A stretch of DNA of 64,000 nt, taken from assembly GCF_030994125.1 (NCBI RefSeq), contig NZ_CP099917.1, positions 2,622,001 to 2,686,000 of the forward strand, given 5' to 3'. Position numbers and translations under genes: made by a program. Shown piece after piece: positions 43,407 through 53,050 of the stretch (positions are counted from its first letter, which is position 1; every line of letters begins with the position of its first letter). Origin of the DNA: Pseudoalteromonas xiamenensis (GTDB lineage Bacteria > Pseudomonadota > Gammaproteobacteria > Enterobacterales > Alteromonadaceae). Under the pieces are notes generated by a model. That model was not told the DNA's origin. It worked only from the letters and a program-made list of their open reading frames with translations, and ran no database searches.

Positions 43407-44030
43407 CTATATTTTTTCAAATTTTGCATCGCCAACGCCAATCTCAACTTTAATCGTGTATTTGCCTTGACCTCGATACTTCATATCCGAACTTACCATA
43501 TTTTTGGTGTACTCAATGTTGTTCTCGAAGCCCTTGATATGCGATTTACCCACTCCGGATTCAAGGGCGATTGAACGAAAATCGTCCTCGTGGCTATTAA
43601 TGCGGACTTTCCCTACGCCAACTTCGATGTCAGCAGAATTCGCGAGGGATTCTACTTCGACATTGCCAACGCCAAGCTCAATATCGAGTGCCATTGATTT
43701 TGGTACTTTCACTGACCATTCCTGTTGAATTTCATCATTATCGATAGTGAGATATAATTCACTGCCGCGCTGTTTCGATTCAATCTCTATTGTATCTAAC
43801 TCGACGTTTTTACTGAACCAACTGTCGTCTGTTTTCGGTTTAAGTACTACGTTGATCTCGATGTTTTCCCCTTCAGTCGTTTGTATATCCAGTTGACCAA
43901 CCGGAAATTCAATCGCGAGTTCGTGTGAAGAACCTTGAGAAAATGTTTTACTAATAGAGCGTTGTTCATCTGCAAAAACACTTTGGCTGATAACCAAAGC
44001 GGATGTCAAAGCAAGGAGTGTGTGTTTCAT
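43407..44030 (-). CDS. Exported DUF4097-like beta-helical protein
   Basis: Exported protein of 207 aa with a signal peptide ending SVFA-DE. The body contains repeated short beta units built on IELGVGNVEVES, ADIEVGVGKVRINS, ALESGVGKSHIKG and a final KVEIGVGDAKFEKI, the pattern of putative adhesin / DUF4097 domains that form a beta-helix. Function unknown, probably periplasmic. The ATG at 44030 is two bases from the stop of the TraB/GumN gene, so the two form a transcription unit. A terminator follows. Confidence 0.7.
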   Translation of the reverse strand: MKHTLLALTSALVISQSVFADEQRSISKTFSQGSSHELAIEFPVGQLDIQTTEGENIEINVVLKPKTDDSWFSKNVELDTIEIESKQRGSELYLTIDNDEIQQEWSVKVPKSMALDIELGVGNVEVESLANSADIEVGVGKVRINSHEDDFRSIALESGVGKSHIKGFENNIEYTKNMVSSDMKYRGQGKYTIKVEIGVGDAKFEKI

Positions 44031-44032
44031 TA

Positions 44033-44974
44033 TCAATGTCCTGTTGTTCTGTATTTTCTTATTTGACGTTTATCGCGAATGAAAAGGTTTAAAGTCTTAG
44101 TTAATTTTTTTATTTCAAAGCCATTTTTTTTGAATAGTGCGATAAGTCCATGTTCTGTGGGCAGATGCAAAGCACCAACCGCGATGAATAAGGAACGTTT
44201 TTCTAGTAATGGAACAAGCGTGTTGGTCCAGCGAGCATTTCGGTCCTTAAGAATCACCTTTTCCGCAGCTTGACTGAGTGGTGAGCCGTCAAATGACAAG
44301 TGGTAGTAGTCGGTTAGTTTGTTTAAATCACCTGCTTTCCACGCGTTGACAAGTGGGTGTATGTAAGTGGCCGCGTCGTCCATTGATTTAAGTGTTTCGC
44401 TAAGGAGGTAGTTGCTATCTTGGTCTATTTGGTCAAAAAAGCCAAATTGCTCTTTAGCCGATTCAAGCTCGATGATCTCAAGTTGCTTTTTCTTCGCAAA
44501 ACCAAGCACCTGCATATCTGCCCCAAAGTTTGAAAGGTATCCAGCTCTTTGATAGCTCATGGCCGTTAAGTTAATCGAAACGGCCCAAGGTTTAATGTGT
44601 TCAAACTGAGTTATCGACAGACCGTTTTCCTGTAATGCTTTTGCAAGTTTCTGGTATAGCTCTGGTTTTAAGCGTTGACTGAGCGACGCCGAATTTGGCA
44701 ACGTCATTAATGGGTAAATATGAGTTTGCAGGTATTCGGGGGTGAGGGTAGTTGTATCCAGTTCAACCACTACGGCGTTTGATTTTTCCAATCCATCAAT
44801 AACCGAATCAGGCAATGCTGACATGCTACTATCGCCCACATGGATCGTACCGAAAAGATAAGATGTATGGTGGTTTTTTTTAATTTGCCAAAGACCAGGC
44901 TCAGCAAAAGAGACAGCCGAAAAGCAAAAAATGCAGAGGAGAAAAATGGGGCGTAGTAAATGCAAAAATGACAT
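44033..44974 (-). CDS. TraB/GumN family protein
   Basis: Exported protein of 313 aa. The signal peptide ends SFAEP. The family landmarks are SYLFGTIHVGD near residues 38-48, VVVELDTTTL and the C-terminal VGALHLPTEHGLIALFKKNGF. TraB/GumN proteins have a fold related to putative haem-type or peptidase-like enzymes with conserved histidines and glutamates, and their biochemical role in bacteria is not settled. It precedes the DUF4097-like gene by two bases. Confidence 0.85.
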   Translation of the reverse strand: MSFLHLLRPIFLLCIFCFSAVSFAEPGLWQIKKNHHTSYLFGTIHVGDSSMSALPDSVIDGLEKSNAVVVELDTTTLTPEYLQTHIYPLMTLPNSASLSQRLKPELYQKLAKALQENGLSITQFEHIKPWAVSINLTAMSYQRAGYLSNFGADMQVLGFAKKKQLEIIELESAKEQFGFFDQIDQDSNYLLSETLKSMDDAATYIHPLVNAWKAGDLNKLTDYYHLSFDGSPLSQAAEKVILKDRNARWTNTLVPLLEKRSLFIAVGALHLPTEHGLIALFKKNGFEIKKLTKTLNLFIRDKRQIRKYRTTGH

Positions 44975-45208
44975 GTTGGTCAGTCCGAGATGTAGTTGTT
45001 ACCAGATCATATCCAATTCCCAGTGTAAATCACAAAAATTTAATGTCTGCTCGAACAAAGTTTTAATCGTTCGATGAAAGCGTGTTTTTGAGGTGTCGAA
45101 GTTATGCTTTAAAGATAGGTTGAATTTATAATTCAATATGTGAGTCTTTATTGGATTTTAATTTTGTTTTTCGTGGTTTTTTATTTGTAATTTGCATTGT
45201 TTTTATGC

Positions 45209-45237
45209 TTGACGAAGCCTGTCCCCGTATGTACTAA
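45209..45237 (+). promoter_or_regulatory. Sigma-70 promoter of the ilv operon
   Basis: TTGACG (45209-45214), 17-base spacer, TACTAA (45232-45237). It is preceded by a very T-rich stretch that could act as an UP element. The transcript would start near 45245, about 75 bases before the leader peptide. Confidence 0.7.
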
Positions 45238-45319
45238 TAGAAAAGGTAGATTGATGGATAGCCAGCGCAAATTCGCTATGGCTACCTGACTAAAAGAATT
45301 CGGTTTAAGAGAAACGAAA

Positions 45320-45391
45320 ATGTTAACAGCAAAGCTAGTCCTAGTCGTGATTATCAACGTGGTGATTATTATTACCGCGGGGGCTGGCTAA
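45320..45391 (+). CDS. ilvL: ilv operon leader peptide
   Basis: Leader peptide of 23 aa, MLTAKLVLVVIINVVIIITA then GAG. Thirteen residues are Leu, Val or Ile (3 Leu, 5 Val, 5 Ile), the composition expected when charged tRNA levels for all three amino acids control attenuation. The coding end overlaps an antiterminator arm (CGGGGGCT, 45378-45385). Short purine-rich GAGAAACGAA lies upstream as ribosome site. It ends 110 bases before ilvG. Confidence 0.9.
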   Translation: MLTAKLVLVVIINVVIIITAGAG

Positions 45392-45420
45392 TGCTTGAAG
45401 AAAATTGAAAAGCATTTAGA

Positions 45421-45460
45421 GAAGCCCCCGCACTGAAAAGTTCGGGGGCTTCTTCGTTTT
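45421..45460 (+). terminator. Attenuator terminator of the ilv operon
   Basis: GAAGCCCCCG (45421-45430) pairs perfectly with CGGGGGCTTC (45443-45452), then TTCGTTTT. AGCCCCCG can instead pair with CGGGGGCT at 45378-45385 inside the leader gene, an exact competing antiterminator. Confidence 0.9.
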
Positions 45461-45501
45461 AGGATCAAAATTTAATTTTACGTTACGAATGGGGATGAGG
45501 A

Positions 45502-47154
45502 ATGACAGGCGCACAGTTGGTAGTAGAGTTGCTTTCGAGGCAAGGGGTTAAAGAGGTATTTGGGTATCCTGGTGGTGCAATTATGCCAATTTACGACGCC
45601 CTCTACGGTGCGCCAGTTAAACATTACCTAACGCGTCATGAGCAAGGTGCAGGGTTTGCCGCGGTTGGATATGCACGTAGCACAGGAAAACTTGGCGTAT
45701 GCCTAGCTACTTCTGGTCCTGGCGCGACAAACCTAATCACGGCACTTGCTGATGCCATGATGGATTCGGTGCCACTACTTGCGATTACAGGACAAGTGCC
45801 TACGGCTGCCATCGGTTCTGATGCATTTCAGGAAGTGGACGTGTTAGGTATGTCGCTTTCATGCACGAAACACAGTTACATGGTTGAGCATGTGGACGAG
45901 CTCGCTCAAGTATTACAAGAAGCAATGCACGTTGCGCAAAGTGGTCGTCCAGGTCCCGTTTTGGTTGATATTCCGAAAGACATTCAGATGGCGCAAGTAC
46001 CTTTTCATCCATGGCTAGCGGAAGAGTTTGATGAACACCCCACAGTATGTGAGACGCAATTGGCACGAGCCAACGAACTTTTAGCACAAGCACAGCGTCC
46101 TGTGGCCTATGTGGGTGGCGGCGTACAAAGCGCAGATGCACAAAGCGAATTAATGGCGTTTCTTAACGCCTCCAAAATGCCAGCAGTGTCTACGTTGAAA
46201 GCGCTTGGCAGCGTACTGCCAAGTTATGAATACGATTTGGGGATGCTTGGCATGCACGGTGGACAAGCGGCGAATCTAGCGGTCCAACAATGCGATCTTT
46301 TGGTGTGTATCGGTGCGCGATTTGACGACCGTGTAACGGGAAATTTGGCAAAGTTTGCGGCAAAGGCAAAGGTAATCCACCTAGATATCGACCGGGCTGA
46401 AATAGGTAAACGTAAACCCGTTGCGGCAATGTTACATGCGGATTTGAAAGCGTCCTTGCCCGCACTTAAACCCGTGCTCTCTTCTGAGGCGTGGCAACAA
46501 CATGTGCAAGATATGATGAGTACACATACATGGCGCTATGATTTTCCTGGTGAAGAGGTTTATGCACCAAGGCTTTTGAATCAATTGAGTCAGCAACTTC
46601 CCGACAATGCAGTCGTGTGTTGTGATGTTGGGCAACATCAAATGTGGGTTGCTCAACACATGAAGTTTACTCACCCTTCAAATCATTTAAGTAGTGGTGG
46701 AGCGGGTACCATGGGATTTGGTCTGCCGGCTGCAATTGGTGCGCAAATCGCCCGTCCTGAGGACTTGGTACTTACTGTATCAGGCGATGGTTCTATTATG
46801 ATGAACATTCAGGAATTGGCGACAATTCGTCGTAACAACCTTCCTGTAAAAATTCTGATTTTAGATAACCAAAGACTGGGTATGGTTAGACAGTGGCAGC
46901 AATTGTTTTTTGAGGGTCGTTATAGTGAAACGAATCTATCTGACAATCCCGATTTCGTTCAACTGGCTGCTGTCTTTGGGATTCCAGGGCAAACCATCAC
47001 TCGTGGTGAAGAGGTAGATAAAGCAATTGAAGCATTGGTGTCATCGCCGGGCCCTTATCTACTTCATGTGTGTATAGATGACAAAGCAAACGTATGGCCA
47101 CTTGTACCACCAGGGGCTGCAAACGATGAAATGATGACGGAGAACGCGAAATGA
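45502..47154 (+). CDS. ilvG: Acetolactate synthase II large subunit
   Basis: ThDP-dependent acetohydroxyacid synthase catalytic subunit of 550 aa, first common step of Val/Leu/Ile synthesis. The ThDP glutamate is in TRHEQGAGF, the FAD/central domain includes [12 protein letters not shown], and the ThDP motif is [16 protein letters not shown] to LDNQRLGMV. The frame is intact, unlike the frameshifted ilvG of E. coli K-12. It overlaps ilvM by four bases (ATGA), so the two subunits are translationally coupled. The ATG has GAGG just upstream. Confidence 0.95.
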   Translation: MTGAQLVVELLSRQGVKEVFGYPGGAIMPIYDALYGAPVKHYLTRHEQGAGFAAVGYARSTGKLGVCLATSGPGATNLITALADAMMDSVPLLAITGQVPTAAIGSDAFQEVDVLGMSLSCTKHSYMVEHVDELAQVLQEAMHVAQSGRPGPVLVDIPKDIQMAQVPFHPWLAEEFDEHPTVCETQLARANELLAQAQRPVAYVGGGVQSADAQSELMAFLNASKMPAVSTLKALGSVLPSYEYDLGMLGMHGGQAANLAVQQCDLLVCIGARFDDRVTGNLAKFAAKAKVIHLDIDRAEIGKRKPVAAMLHADLKASLPALKPVLSSEAWQQHVQDMMSTHTWRYDFPGEEVYAPRLLNQLSQQLPDNAVVCCDVGQHQMWVAQHMKFTHPSNHLSSGGAGTMGFGLPAAIGAQIARPEDLVLTVSGDGSIMMNIQELATIRRNNLPVKILILDNQRLGMVRQWQQLFFEGRYSETNLSDNPDFVQLAAVFGIPGQTITRGEEVDKAIEALVSSPGPYLLHVCIDDKANVWPLVPPGAANDEMMTENAK

Positions 47155-47399
47155 AACACCAATTGACCCTTGCAGTAAAAAAGCACAGTATCGCGATAGA
47201 GCGTTTTTTGCGCGTGGCGCGTCATCGTGGTTTTGCATTGACGAATCTAGAACTTGAAGGCGCTACAAACGACGAACTTTTCCATGTAAAGATGACGGTA
47301 GATAGCGATAGACCTATCTATTTACTGACAACCCAACTTAGTAAATTGGTTGAAGTAAAAGATGTACAACTGCATACCTTAAAGCAACAGGCTATTTAA
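47151..47399 (+). CDS. ilvM: Acetolactate synthase II small subunit
   Basis: Regulatory/structural subunit of 82 aa with one ACT-like domain ([20 protein letters not shown] onward, with [14 protein letters not shown] near the end). It has the size and position of IlvM, immediately after ilvG and overlapping it. IlvM stabilises and activates the IlvG subunit. The next gene in the canonical operon would be ilvE, which here is only a remnant. Confidence 0.9.
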   Translation: MKHQLTLAVKKHSIAIERFLRVARHRGFALTNLELEGATNDELFHVKMTVDSDRPIYLLTTQLSKLVEVKDVQLHTLKQQAI

Positions 47400-47426
47400 A
47401 AGAGATTACCAATAAGGTATGAGCAG

Positions 47427-47604
47427 ATGACAAAAAAATCATATTTTGTTTGGCACAATGGCGAAATAACCCCATGTGATCAAGCGACAACTCGCGTGTT
47501 GAGCCACTCTATTCACTACGGTAGAGCTAAAAAAGGCGTATTTCGATTTAGTTAAAGGTTCTTCTGAAGATCAACGCGGTAGGTTGGATTACGTTAACGA
47601 ATAA
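47427..47604 (+). pseudogene. ilvE: ilvE remnant (branched-chain aminotransferase) with large internal deletion
   Basis: From ATG 47427 the frame reads as the start of IlvE (YFVWHNGEITPCDQATTRVL, then SHSIHYG), about 32 residues. At about 47520 the match jumps to the extreme C-terminus of IlvE, now in another frame (47521-47604). That part reads ELKKAYFDLVKGSSEDQRGR then LDYVNE and a stop, as in the E. coli end QQAFFGLFTGETEDKWGWLD. Roughly 250 codons, including the PLP lysine, are missing and the two ends are out of frame. The gene cannot make an enzyme. A functional aminotransferase must be encoded elsewhere if the cell makes its own branched-chain amino acids. Confidence 0.88.
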
Positions 47605-47672
47605 GCGCATCGCGCTATTTATGCAGGGCTGGCACTTTGTCAGCTATAGAAAGTTTTGGGAATGAGGAAAGT

Positions 47673-47688
47673 CGTGGTCGTCACCACG
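47673..47688 (+). repeat. Short hairpin before ilvD
   Basis: CGTGGT, four-base loop, ACCACG, in the 105-base gap between the ilvE scar and ilvD. No T-run follows, so it is not a terminator. It may be an RNA processing or stability element. Confidence 0.4.
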
Positions 47689-47709
47689 CAAATTAAATAA
47701 GGGTAGAAC

Positions 47710-49566
47710 ATGGCTAAATTACGTAGCAAAACAACAACGGAAGGCAGACAACGAGCAGGCGCTCGCGCGCTTTGGCGCGCAACAGGTATGACTGATGCAG
47801 ATTTTCACAAGCCAATTATCGCCGTTGTGAATTCTTATACGCAATTCGTACCGGGTCATGTTCACCTTAATCAGCTGAGTGAATTAATGGCGGAAACCAT
47901 TCGTGATGCGGGTGGTGTGCCAAGAGAATTTAATACGATAGCGATCGATGACGGTATCGCCATGGGGCATGGAGGCATGTTGTATTCATTGCCATCGCGC
48001 GATTTAATCGCGGATTCAGTTGAATACATGGTTAATGCGCATTGTGCCGATGCCATGGTGTGTATATCAAACTGTGACAAAATTACCCCTGGAATGTTGT
48101 TAGCCGCACTGAGATTAAACATACCTGTGATCTTTGTATCAGGTGGTCCCATGGAAGCAGGTAAAACACGTTTGGCTGACATTGATATTAAACTAGACTT
48201 GGTTGATGCGATGGTGAAAGGTGCTGACCCATCGGTGTCAGATGCCGATTCAGAGCAAGTTGAACGTTCTGCGTGCCCAACGTGTGGTTCGTGTTCCGGC
48301 ATGTTCACGGCCAACTCCATGAACTGCTTGCTTGAAGCGCTAGGTCTTGCGTTGCCAGGCAATGGGACAACCCTTGCTACGCATTCGGATCGCAAGCAAT
48401 TGTACGTGGCTGCTGGTCAACGTATTTTGGCGCTTTGCGATGAATATTATGGCAAGGACAATGAGGCTGTCCTACCGCGCAATATCGCGAATCAAGCGGC
48501 GTTTATGAATGCGATGACACTCGACATCGCAATGGGAGGCTCGTCCAATACAGTGCTGCATTTATTAGCCGCCGCGCAAGAAGGTGAAGTTGCATTCGAT
48601 ATGAATGACATTGACCGTCTATCGCGCGCGACGCCGTTCTTATGTAAAGTTGCGCCCGCAACACAACAGTATCACATTGAAGACGTTCATCGTGCAGGTG
48701 GGATCATGGCAATCCTTAATGAATTGGCGCGTGCAGATAAACTTGACTTGTCAGTAGGCCATGTCGCAGGTGGTACTCTAGGTGAGGTGCTAACCCGTTG
48801 GGATGCAGCCGATGAATCAAATGAAAAAGCACAAACCTTCTACCGAGCAGGACCTGCGGGGATCCGTACAACACAAGCTATGAGTCAATCTTATCGCTGG
48901 GAATCTCTCGACTTAGACCGTCAACAGGGCTGTATTCGCAGTGTAGAACATGCGTTCCGCCAAGATGGTGGTTTGGCTGTGTTAAAAGGCAATTTAGCGG
49001 ATGATGGCTGTATTGTTAAAAGCGCCGGTGTAGTGGATGAAATGTTGAACTTCACGGGAACGGCAGTTGTGTTTGAATCGCAAGATGATGCTGTCGAAGG
49101 TATTTTAGGCGGACAGGTTAAAAAAGGCGATGTCGTGGTCATTCGCTATGAAGGGCCAAAGGGTGGCCCAGGTATGCAAGAAATGTTGTACCCAACGAGC
49201 TATCTTAAATCTATGGGCTTAGATAAATACTGTGCCTTATTAACCGATGGACGCTTCTCTGGTGGAACATCAGGTTTATCGATTGGTCATGCATCACCAG
49301 AGGCTGCAAGTGGTGGGGTGATTGCATTGGTCGAAAACGGTGACCGCATTCAAATCGATATTCCAAATCGTGGTATCCACTTATTAGTCGATGAGAGTGA
49401 ACTTGCAGCGCGGCATGAAAAGCAATTAGCGCGTGGTAAATTGGCTTATAAGCCACTTGATCGTGAGCGTTCTGTTAGTCCTGCTTTGAAAGCCTACGCA
49501 TTGCTTGCCACGAGTGCAGATAAAGGAGCTGTTCGAGATTTAAGTAAACTAGAGGAACTCAGCTAA
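47710..49566 (+). CDS. ilvD: Dihydroxyacid dehydratase
   Basis: Iron-sulfur dehydratase of 618 aa, third common step of branched-chain amino-acid synthesis. Cluster cysteines lie in [11 protein letters not shown] and [20 protein letters not shown]. The C-terminal [24 protein letters not shown] signature is intact. The ATG follows AAGGGT. The stop overlaps the ilvA start by one base (TAATG), which suggests coupled translation. Confidence 0.96.
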   Translation: MAKLRSKTTTEGRQRAGARALWRATGMTDADFHKPIIAVVNSYTQFVPGHVHLNQLSELMAETIRDAGGVPREFNTIAIDDGIAMGHGGMLYSLPSRDLIADSVEYMVNAHCADAMVCISNCDKITPGMLLAALRLNIPVIFVSGGPMEAGKTRLADIDIKLDLVDAMVKGADPSVSDADSEQVERSACPTCGSCSGMFTANSMNCLLEALGLALPGNGTTLATHSDRKQLYVAAGQRILALCDEYYGKDNEAVLPRNIANQAAFMNAMTLDIAMGGSSNTVLHLLAAAQEGEVAFDMNDIDRLSRATPFLCKVAPATQQYHIEDVHRAGGIMAILNELARADKLDLSVGHVAGGTLGEVLTRWDAADESNEKAQTFYRAGPAGIRTTQAMSQSYRWESLDLDRQQGCIRSVEHAFRQDGGLAVLKGNLADDGCIVKSAGVVDEMLNFTGTAVVFESQDDAVEGILGGQVKKGDVVVIRYEGPKGGPGMQEMLYPTSYLKSMGLDKYCALLTDGRFSGGTSGLSIGHASPEAASGGVIALVENGDRIQIDIPNRGIHLLVDESELAARHEKQLARGKLAYKPLDRERSVSPALKAYALLATSADKGAVRDLSKLEELS

Positions 49567-51107
49567 TGGTTGCTCAAGAACTCGATTATTTTCGGGCTAT
49601 CATCCAAGCCAATATGGAGCCATTAGCCAAGGTCACTGAAGTCAGCGAAATGGCGGCGTTATCGGAGCAATTAGGTAATCAGGTTTGGCTTAAGCGTGAA
49701 GATCAACAACCGGTGTATTCCTTTAAGTTGCGCGGTGCATTTAACAAGCTTAGACAGCTTCCTCAGGGTAGCAACGTGATTACGGCTTCTGCGGGTAATC
49801 ACGCTCAAGGTGTTGCGCTCTCAGCAGCCCATTTAGGTCATCATGCGACCATCGTTATGCCTGTTACAACGCCCGAAATTAAGGTTAATGCGGTGCGTAA
49901 ATTGGGTGGTGAAGTCGTGTTGTTTGGACATCATTTTGATGCTGCAAACGCCCATGCCTTATCTCTTTGTGAAAAATCGGGAGCGGTATTTGTGCCGCCT
50001 TTCGATGACAAAGACGTAATCATTGGTCAAGGCACTATTGCGCGCGAATTAATGCAGCAGTTGGATGAAGTGGATGCCGTCTTTATTCCTGTTGGCGGTG
50101 GTGGGTTACTCGCAGGGATGGCGGTATACATCAAATCGCTTCGTCCCGACATTCAGATCATAGGTGTAGAGGCTGAAGACAGTGCATGTTTAAAAGCCGC
50201 GCTAGACGCAGGGCACCCAGTGGAGCTCAGCAGCGTCGGAAGTTTTGCGGACGGCGTTGCCGTAAAGCTTATAGGAAAAGAGACGTTCCGTTTGGCGCAA
50301 AAGTTTTGTGATGAAGTGGTCACAGTAACGGCTGACGAAATTTGTGCCGCTGTTCAAGACATTTTTGTTGCGACCCGTGCCATTGCTGAGCCATCAGGGG
50401 CGTTGTCGACTGCGGGATTAAAAAAATGGTGCCGAGACAATCAGGTGAGGGGCTTGAACCTTGCAGCGGTGCTGTCGGGTGCGAACTTGAACTTTGATAG
50501 GTTGCGCTACATCGCTGAGCGAACCGCTCTCGGGGCGAAGAACGAAGCGCTGTTAGGTGTGACCATTAAAGAAGAAAAAGGGAGTTTTAAACGTTTTTGT
50601 CAGGCATTAGGTGGTCGCTCAATAACCGAATTCAACTACCGTTATGCGGGAGAAGGGGATGCTCAGATATTCGTCGGTGTGGGCTTACGCAATGGGCAAA
50701 TTGAGCTTGAGCAGTTGAAAGCTGGTTTGGTTCAAGATGGTTATCATTTTGACGATCTTTCCGATAACGAACTGGCAAAACTCCACATCCGTTACATGGT
50801 TGGTGGCAAACCGCCCGTCGCATTGCAAGAACGCTTGTTGCGCTTCGAATTCCCCGAATATCCAGGCGCGTTGGCGCGCTTTTTAGAAATGTTGGGCAGC
50901 AATTGGAATATTACGTTGTTCCATTACCGAAATCATGGTGCCGCACAAGGTAATGTATTGGCTGGATTTGACATCACACCTCAACAGTATGAAGAGTTTG
51001 ATGCGCATTTGGCGCGACTTGGTTATCAATATCAAGATGAAACGGAGAATCCATGTTTTCGCCAATATTTGAAAACACCACCAAGTCTTGCTCGAAAGGC
51101 CGGATAG
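49566..51107 (+). CDS. ilvA: Threonine deaminase, biosynthetic
   Basis: PLP enzyme of 513 aa making 2-oxobutyrate from threonine for isoleucine synthesis. The PLP lysine is in VYSFKLRGAFNKL, the glycine-rich phosphate loop is PVGGGGLLAG, and ASAGNHAQGVALSA precedes it. Two ACT-like regulatory domains follow (about 330-510), so it is the long, isoleucine-inhibited biosynthetic type, not the short catabolic TdcB type. It is the last gene of the ilv operon. Confidence 0.96.
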   Translation: MVAQELDYFRAIIQANMEPLAKVTEVSEMAALSEQLGNQVWLKREDQQPVYSFKLRGAFNKLRQLPQGSNVITASAGNHAQGVALSAAHLGHHATIVMPVTTPEIKVNAVRKLGGEVVLFGHHFDAANAHALSLCEKSGAVFVPPFDDKDVIIGQGTIARELMQQLDEVDAVFIPVGGGGLLAGMAVYIKSLRPDIQIIGVEAEDSACLKAALDAGHPVELSSVGSFADGVAVKLIGKETFRLAQKFCDEVVTVTADEICAAVQDIFVATRAIAEPSGALSTAGLKKWCRDNQVRGLNLAAVLSGANLNFDRLRYIAERTALGAKNEALLGVTIKEEKGSFKRFCQALGGRSITEFNYRYAGEGDAQIFVGVGLRNGQIELEQLKAGLVQDGYHFDDLSDNELAKLHIRYMVGGKPPVALQERLLRFEFPEYPGALARFLEMLGSNWNITLFHYRNHGAAQGNVLAGFDITPQQYEEFDAHLARLGYQYQDETENPCFRQYLKTPPSLARKAG

Positions 51108-51120
51108 CTTGAAAATTTAA

Positions 51121-51155
51121 CGTGCTTTTCTATAGTTAGCTCATAGAAAAGCACG
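51121..51155 (+). terminator. Long hairpin after ilvA
   Basis: Perfect 13-bp inverted repeat CGTGCTTTTCTAT / ATAGAAAAGCACG with a nine-base loop, 13 bases after ilvA. There is no T-run on the plus strand, so termination may be weak or partial. It ends 11 bases before the next start codon. Confidence 0.55.
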
Positions 51156-51165
51156 GAGCTCACAG

Positions 51166-52254
51166 ATGAAAGCAGCGCGCAAGGTTTCGCTCGTTCGCCA
51201 AATAGGCCTGATTTTGGGTTTACTGTTGTTTTCATTTCAAAGTACAGCCATCGAAAACGTCACGTTACAGTTAAAATGGACTCACCAATTCCAATTTGCT
51301 GGGTATTATGTTGCGAAAGAGAAAGGATTTTACAAAGAAGCGGGCCTGCACGTTAATATCGTCCCCGCAGATCCGAGCAATCCTGATACCTTTTTTAGTG
51401 TTTTGTCAGGTCGAGCGCAATTTGGTCTTACACATTCAGGTATTTTGCAGCAACGTTTAGAAGGCAAGCCCCTTGTCGCAATGGCCGCGATTTTACAGTC
51501 GTCACCGTATTGTTGGATGGTTAAAGCGCAAAGTGGCATTAATGGCCCAAAAGATTTCGTGAATAAACGAGTGAGTCATATTAGTCGCAGCGAAAATGCG
51601 GAGCTGCTGGTCATGCTCGAACGCGCTGGGGTAGAGGCTAAAGACCTTGCCTTGTATGCTGGCTTACATCCTATTCGAGATTTCCAACGTGGTATCGTTG
51701 ATGCTCTACAAGTTTATGTAACTAACGAGCCTTTTCAAATGGCGCAGCTTGGTATCGACGTGCGGCTTATTTGTCCCAAACGTTACGGATTAAATGTCTA
51801 CGGAGATATTCTCTTCACGAGCGAACAGCTTCTTAAAAACAACCCAGAACTTGCAGAGCGGTTTTTACAAGCGAGTTTGAGAGGTTGGCGATATGCATTA
51901 CTCAACCTACAAGAAGCGCTAACTATCACGCATTCGCGTTATGCAAAAGATAAAACCATGGAACAACTTGCTTATGAAGCGGAAAAACTCTCGAGTTATA
52001 TCTCTGTGCCCGGTGTGCCGATTGGCAATATGACCTTAAATAAGTGGGAATGGATAGCGGATTTGTATGGTTTTGACCGTGATACCTCGGGCCGTTCTTT
52101 ATCTGGTTTTTTGTTGTACTCTCGACCGTTAGACAAGCCAGTTTGGTCTTGGATGCTGATTGCCGCCGTAGTTCTGACCATTGTTTCAATTCCAATGTAT
52201 ATCTACCTGATTTTCTTTAAGCAGCGAAAATACAAATTAATGAGGCGGCAATGA
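51166..52254 (+). CDS. Membrane-anchored NMT1/THI5-like binding protein
   Basis: Protein of 362 aa. A signal/anchor sequence (residues 12-28) is followed by an NMT1/THI5-like periplasmic binding domain (about 30-260) starting VTLQLKWTHQFQFAGYYVAKEKGFY. Near the C-terminus a transmembrane helix (about 325-348) leads to only 13 basic cytosolic residues. In other proteins this sensory domain precedes a histidine kinase or GGDEF domain. Here that output is absent, so the gene may be a truncated sensor or a tethered binding protein. The frame shows no decay. The stop overlaps the next gene start. Confidence 0.78.
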   Translation: MKAARKVSLVRQIGLILGLLLFSFQSTAIENVTLQLKWTHQFQFAGYYVAKEKGFYKEAGLHVNIVPADPSNPDTFFSVLSGRAQFGLTHSGILQQRLEGKPLVAMAAILQSSPYCWMVKAQSGINGPKDFVNKRVSHISRSENAELLVMLERAGVEAKDLALYAGLHPIRDFQRGIVDALQVYVTNEPFQMAQLGIDVRLICPKRYGLNVYGDILFTSEQLLKNNPELAERFLQASLRGWRYALLNLQEALTITHSRYAKDKTMEQLAYEAEKLSSYISVPGVPIGNMTLNKWEWIADLYGFDRDTSGRSLSGFLLYSRPLDKPVWSWMLIAAVVLTIVSIPMYIYLIFFKQRKYKLMRRQ

Positions 52255-53003
52255 CAAAATCTGCAATTTGTGTGTTGCTTGGGTTGATTGGCGGTCATGT
52301 ACTCGCGTCAGAAGAACCACCCTATACCATTAATATTTCTGAAAGTGTTGCATCCCCTGAAGCCAAAGACGTCATTATTAAGCTACTCGAAGCGCTCTAT
52401 GCACGAATCGATATAACGCCTCGTTTTGTCATGCTCCCTTCTTCACGAGGCATGCTAATGGTTAACAGCGGTGAGCTGGATGCTGAAGCGGCAAGGGTTG
52501 ATACGGTGGCGTCGAGTTATCCCAACTTAGTTCAAGTACAAACACCATTGCTTGAACTCACCGTAGGTTACTACTGTTTAAAAGAGCAAGCGTGTCAAAA
52601 CTTTGATGAAGATACGGTGTTTATTGTGCCAAAAGGCAGTAGGTTATTAACCGAGTTTTGCGACACCCACCGATTGACGTGTTTACCGGTTAACAATGAT
52701 GAATCGGCATTTAAAACGATTGGCTCTGGGGTTGGAGATGTGTTGTTGTCTGCAGATTGGATTGCGCGAACCGTGATGTGTAACTCTCATTATCGCACGT
52801 TTTATTATCGACCAGAGCTGACTTTGACAACGGAGGTTTATCATTATGTACACCGAAAACATCAATCCTTGTTACCTCAGCTTGATGCTGCAATGATGAC
52901 ATTGAACCATGAAGGGGTAATTAAAGACTTTATTCAAAATGGCATGAATAGCCAAAATAGTTGTGATGCTAAAATTATTACTTTGCCTTCTAGTGCTTTG
53001 TAG
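52251..53003 (+). CDS. Periplasmic solute-binding-like protein, coupled to NMT1 protein
   Basis: Exported protein of 250 aa with signal peptide ending HVLA-SE. The body has the two-lobe family 3 pattern, with YTINISESVASPEAKDVIIK and the MLPSSRGMLMVNSGELDAEA segment, and several cysteines (YYCLKEQACQNF, LTCLPV). It overlaps the upstream NMT1-like gene by four bases (ATGA), so the two proteins are likely made together and may form one sensory or uptake unit. No transporter genes are adjacent. Ligand unknown. Confidence 0.68.
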   Translation: MTKSAICVLLGLIGGHVLASEEPPYTINISESVASPEAKDVIIKLLEALYARIDITPRFVMLPSSRGMLMVNSGELDAEAARVDTVASSYPNLVQVQTPLLELTVGYYCLKEQACQNFDEDTVFIVPKGSRLLTEFCDTHRLTCLPVNNDESAFKTIGSGVGDVLLSADWIARTVMCNSHYRTFYYRPELTLTTEVYHYVHRKHQSLLPQLDAAMMTLNHEGVIKDFIQNGMNSQNSCDAKIITLPSSAL

Positions 53004-53050
53004 TTTTGAAGATGCTTAGTAAACTATCGCCTTTTGTGTAGGCTAAGACA

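Noticed and set aside
47419..47430. ATG at 47419 as start of the ilvE remnant
   Set aside because: It runs into a stop after three codons; the ATG at 47427 gives the IlvE-like N-terminus.
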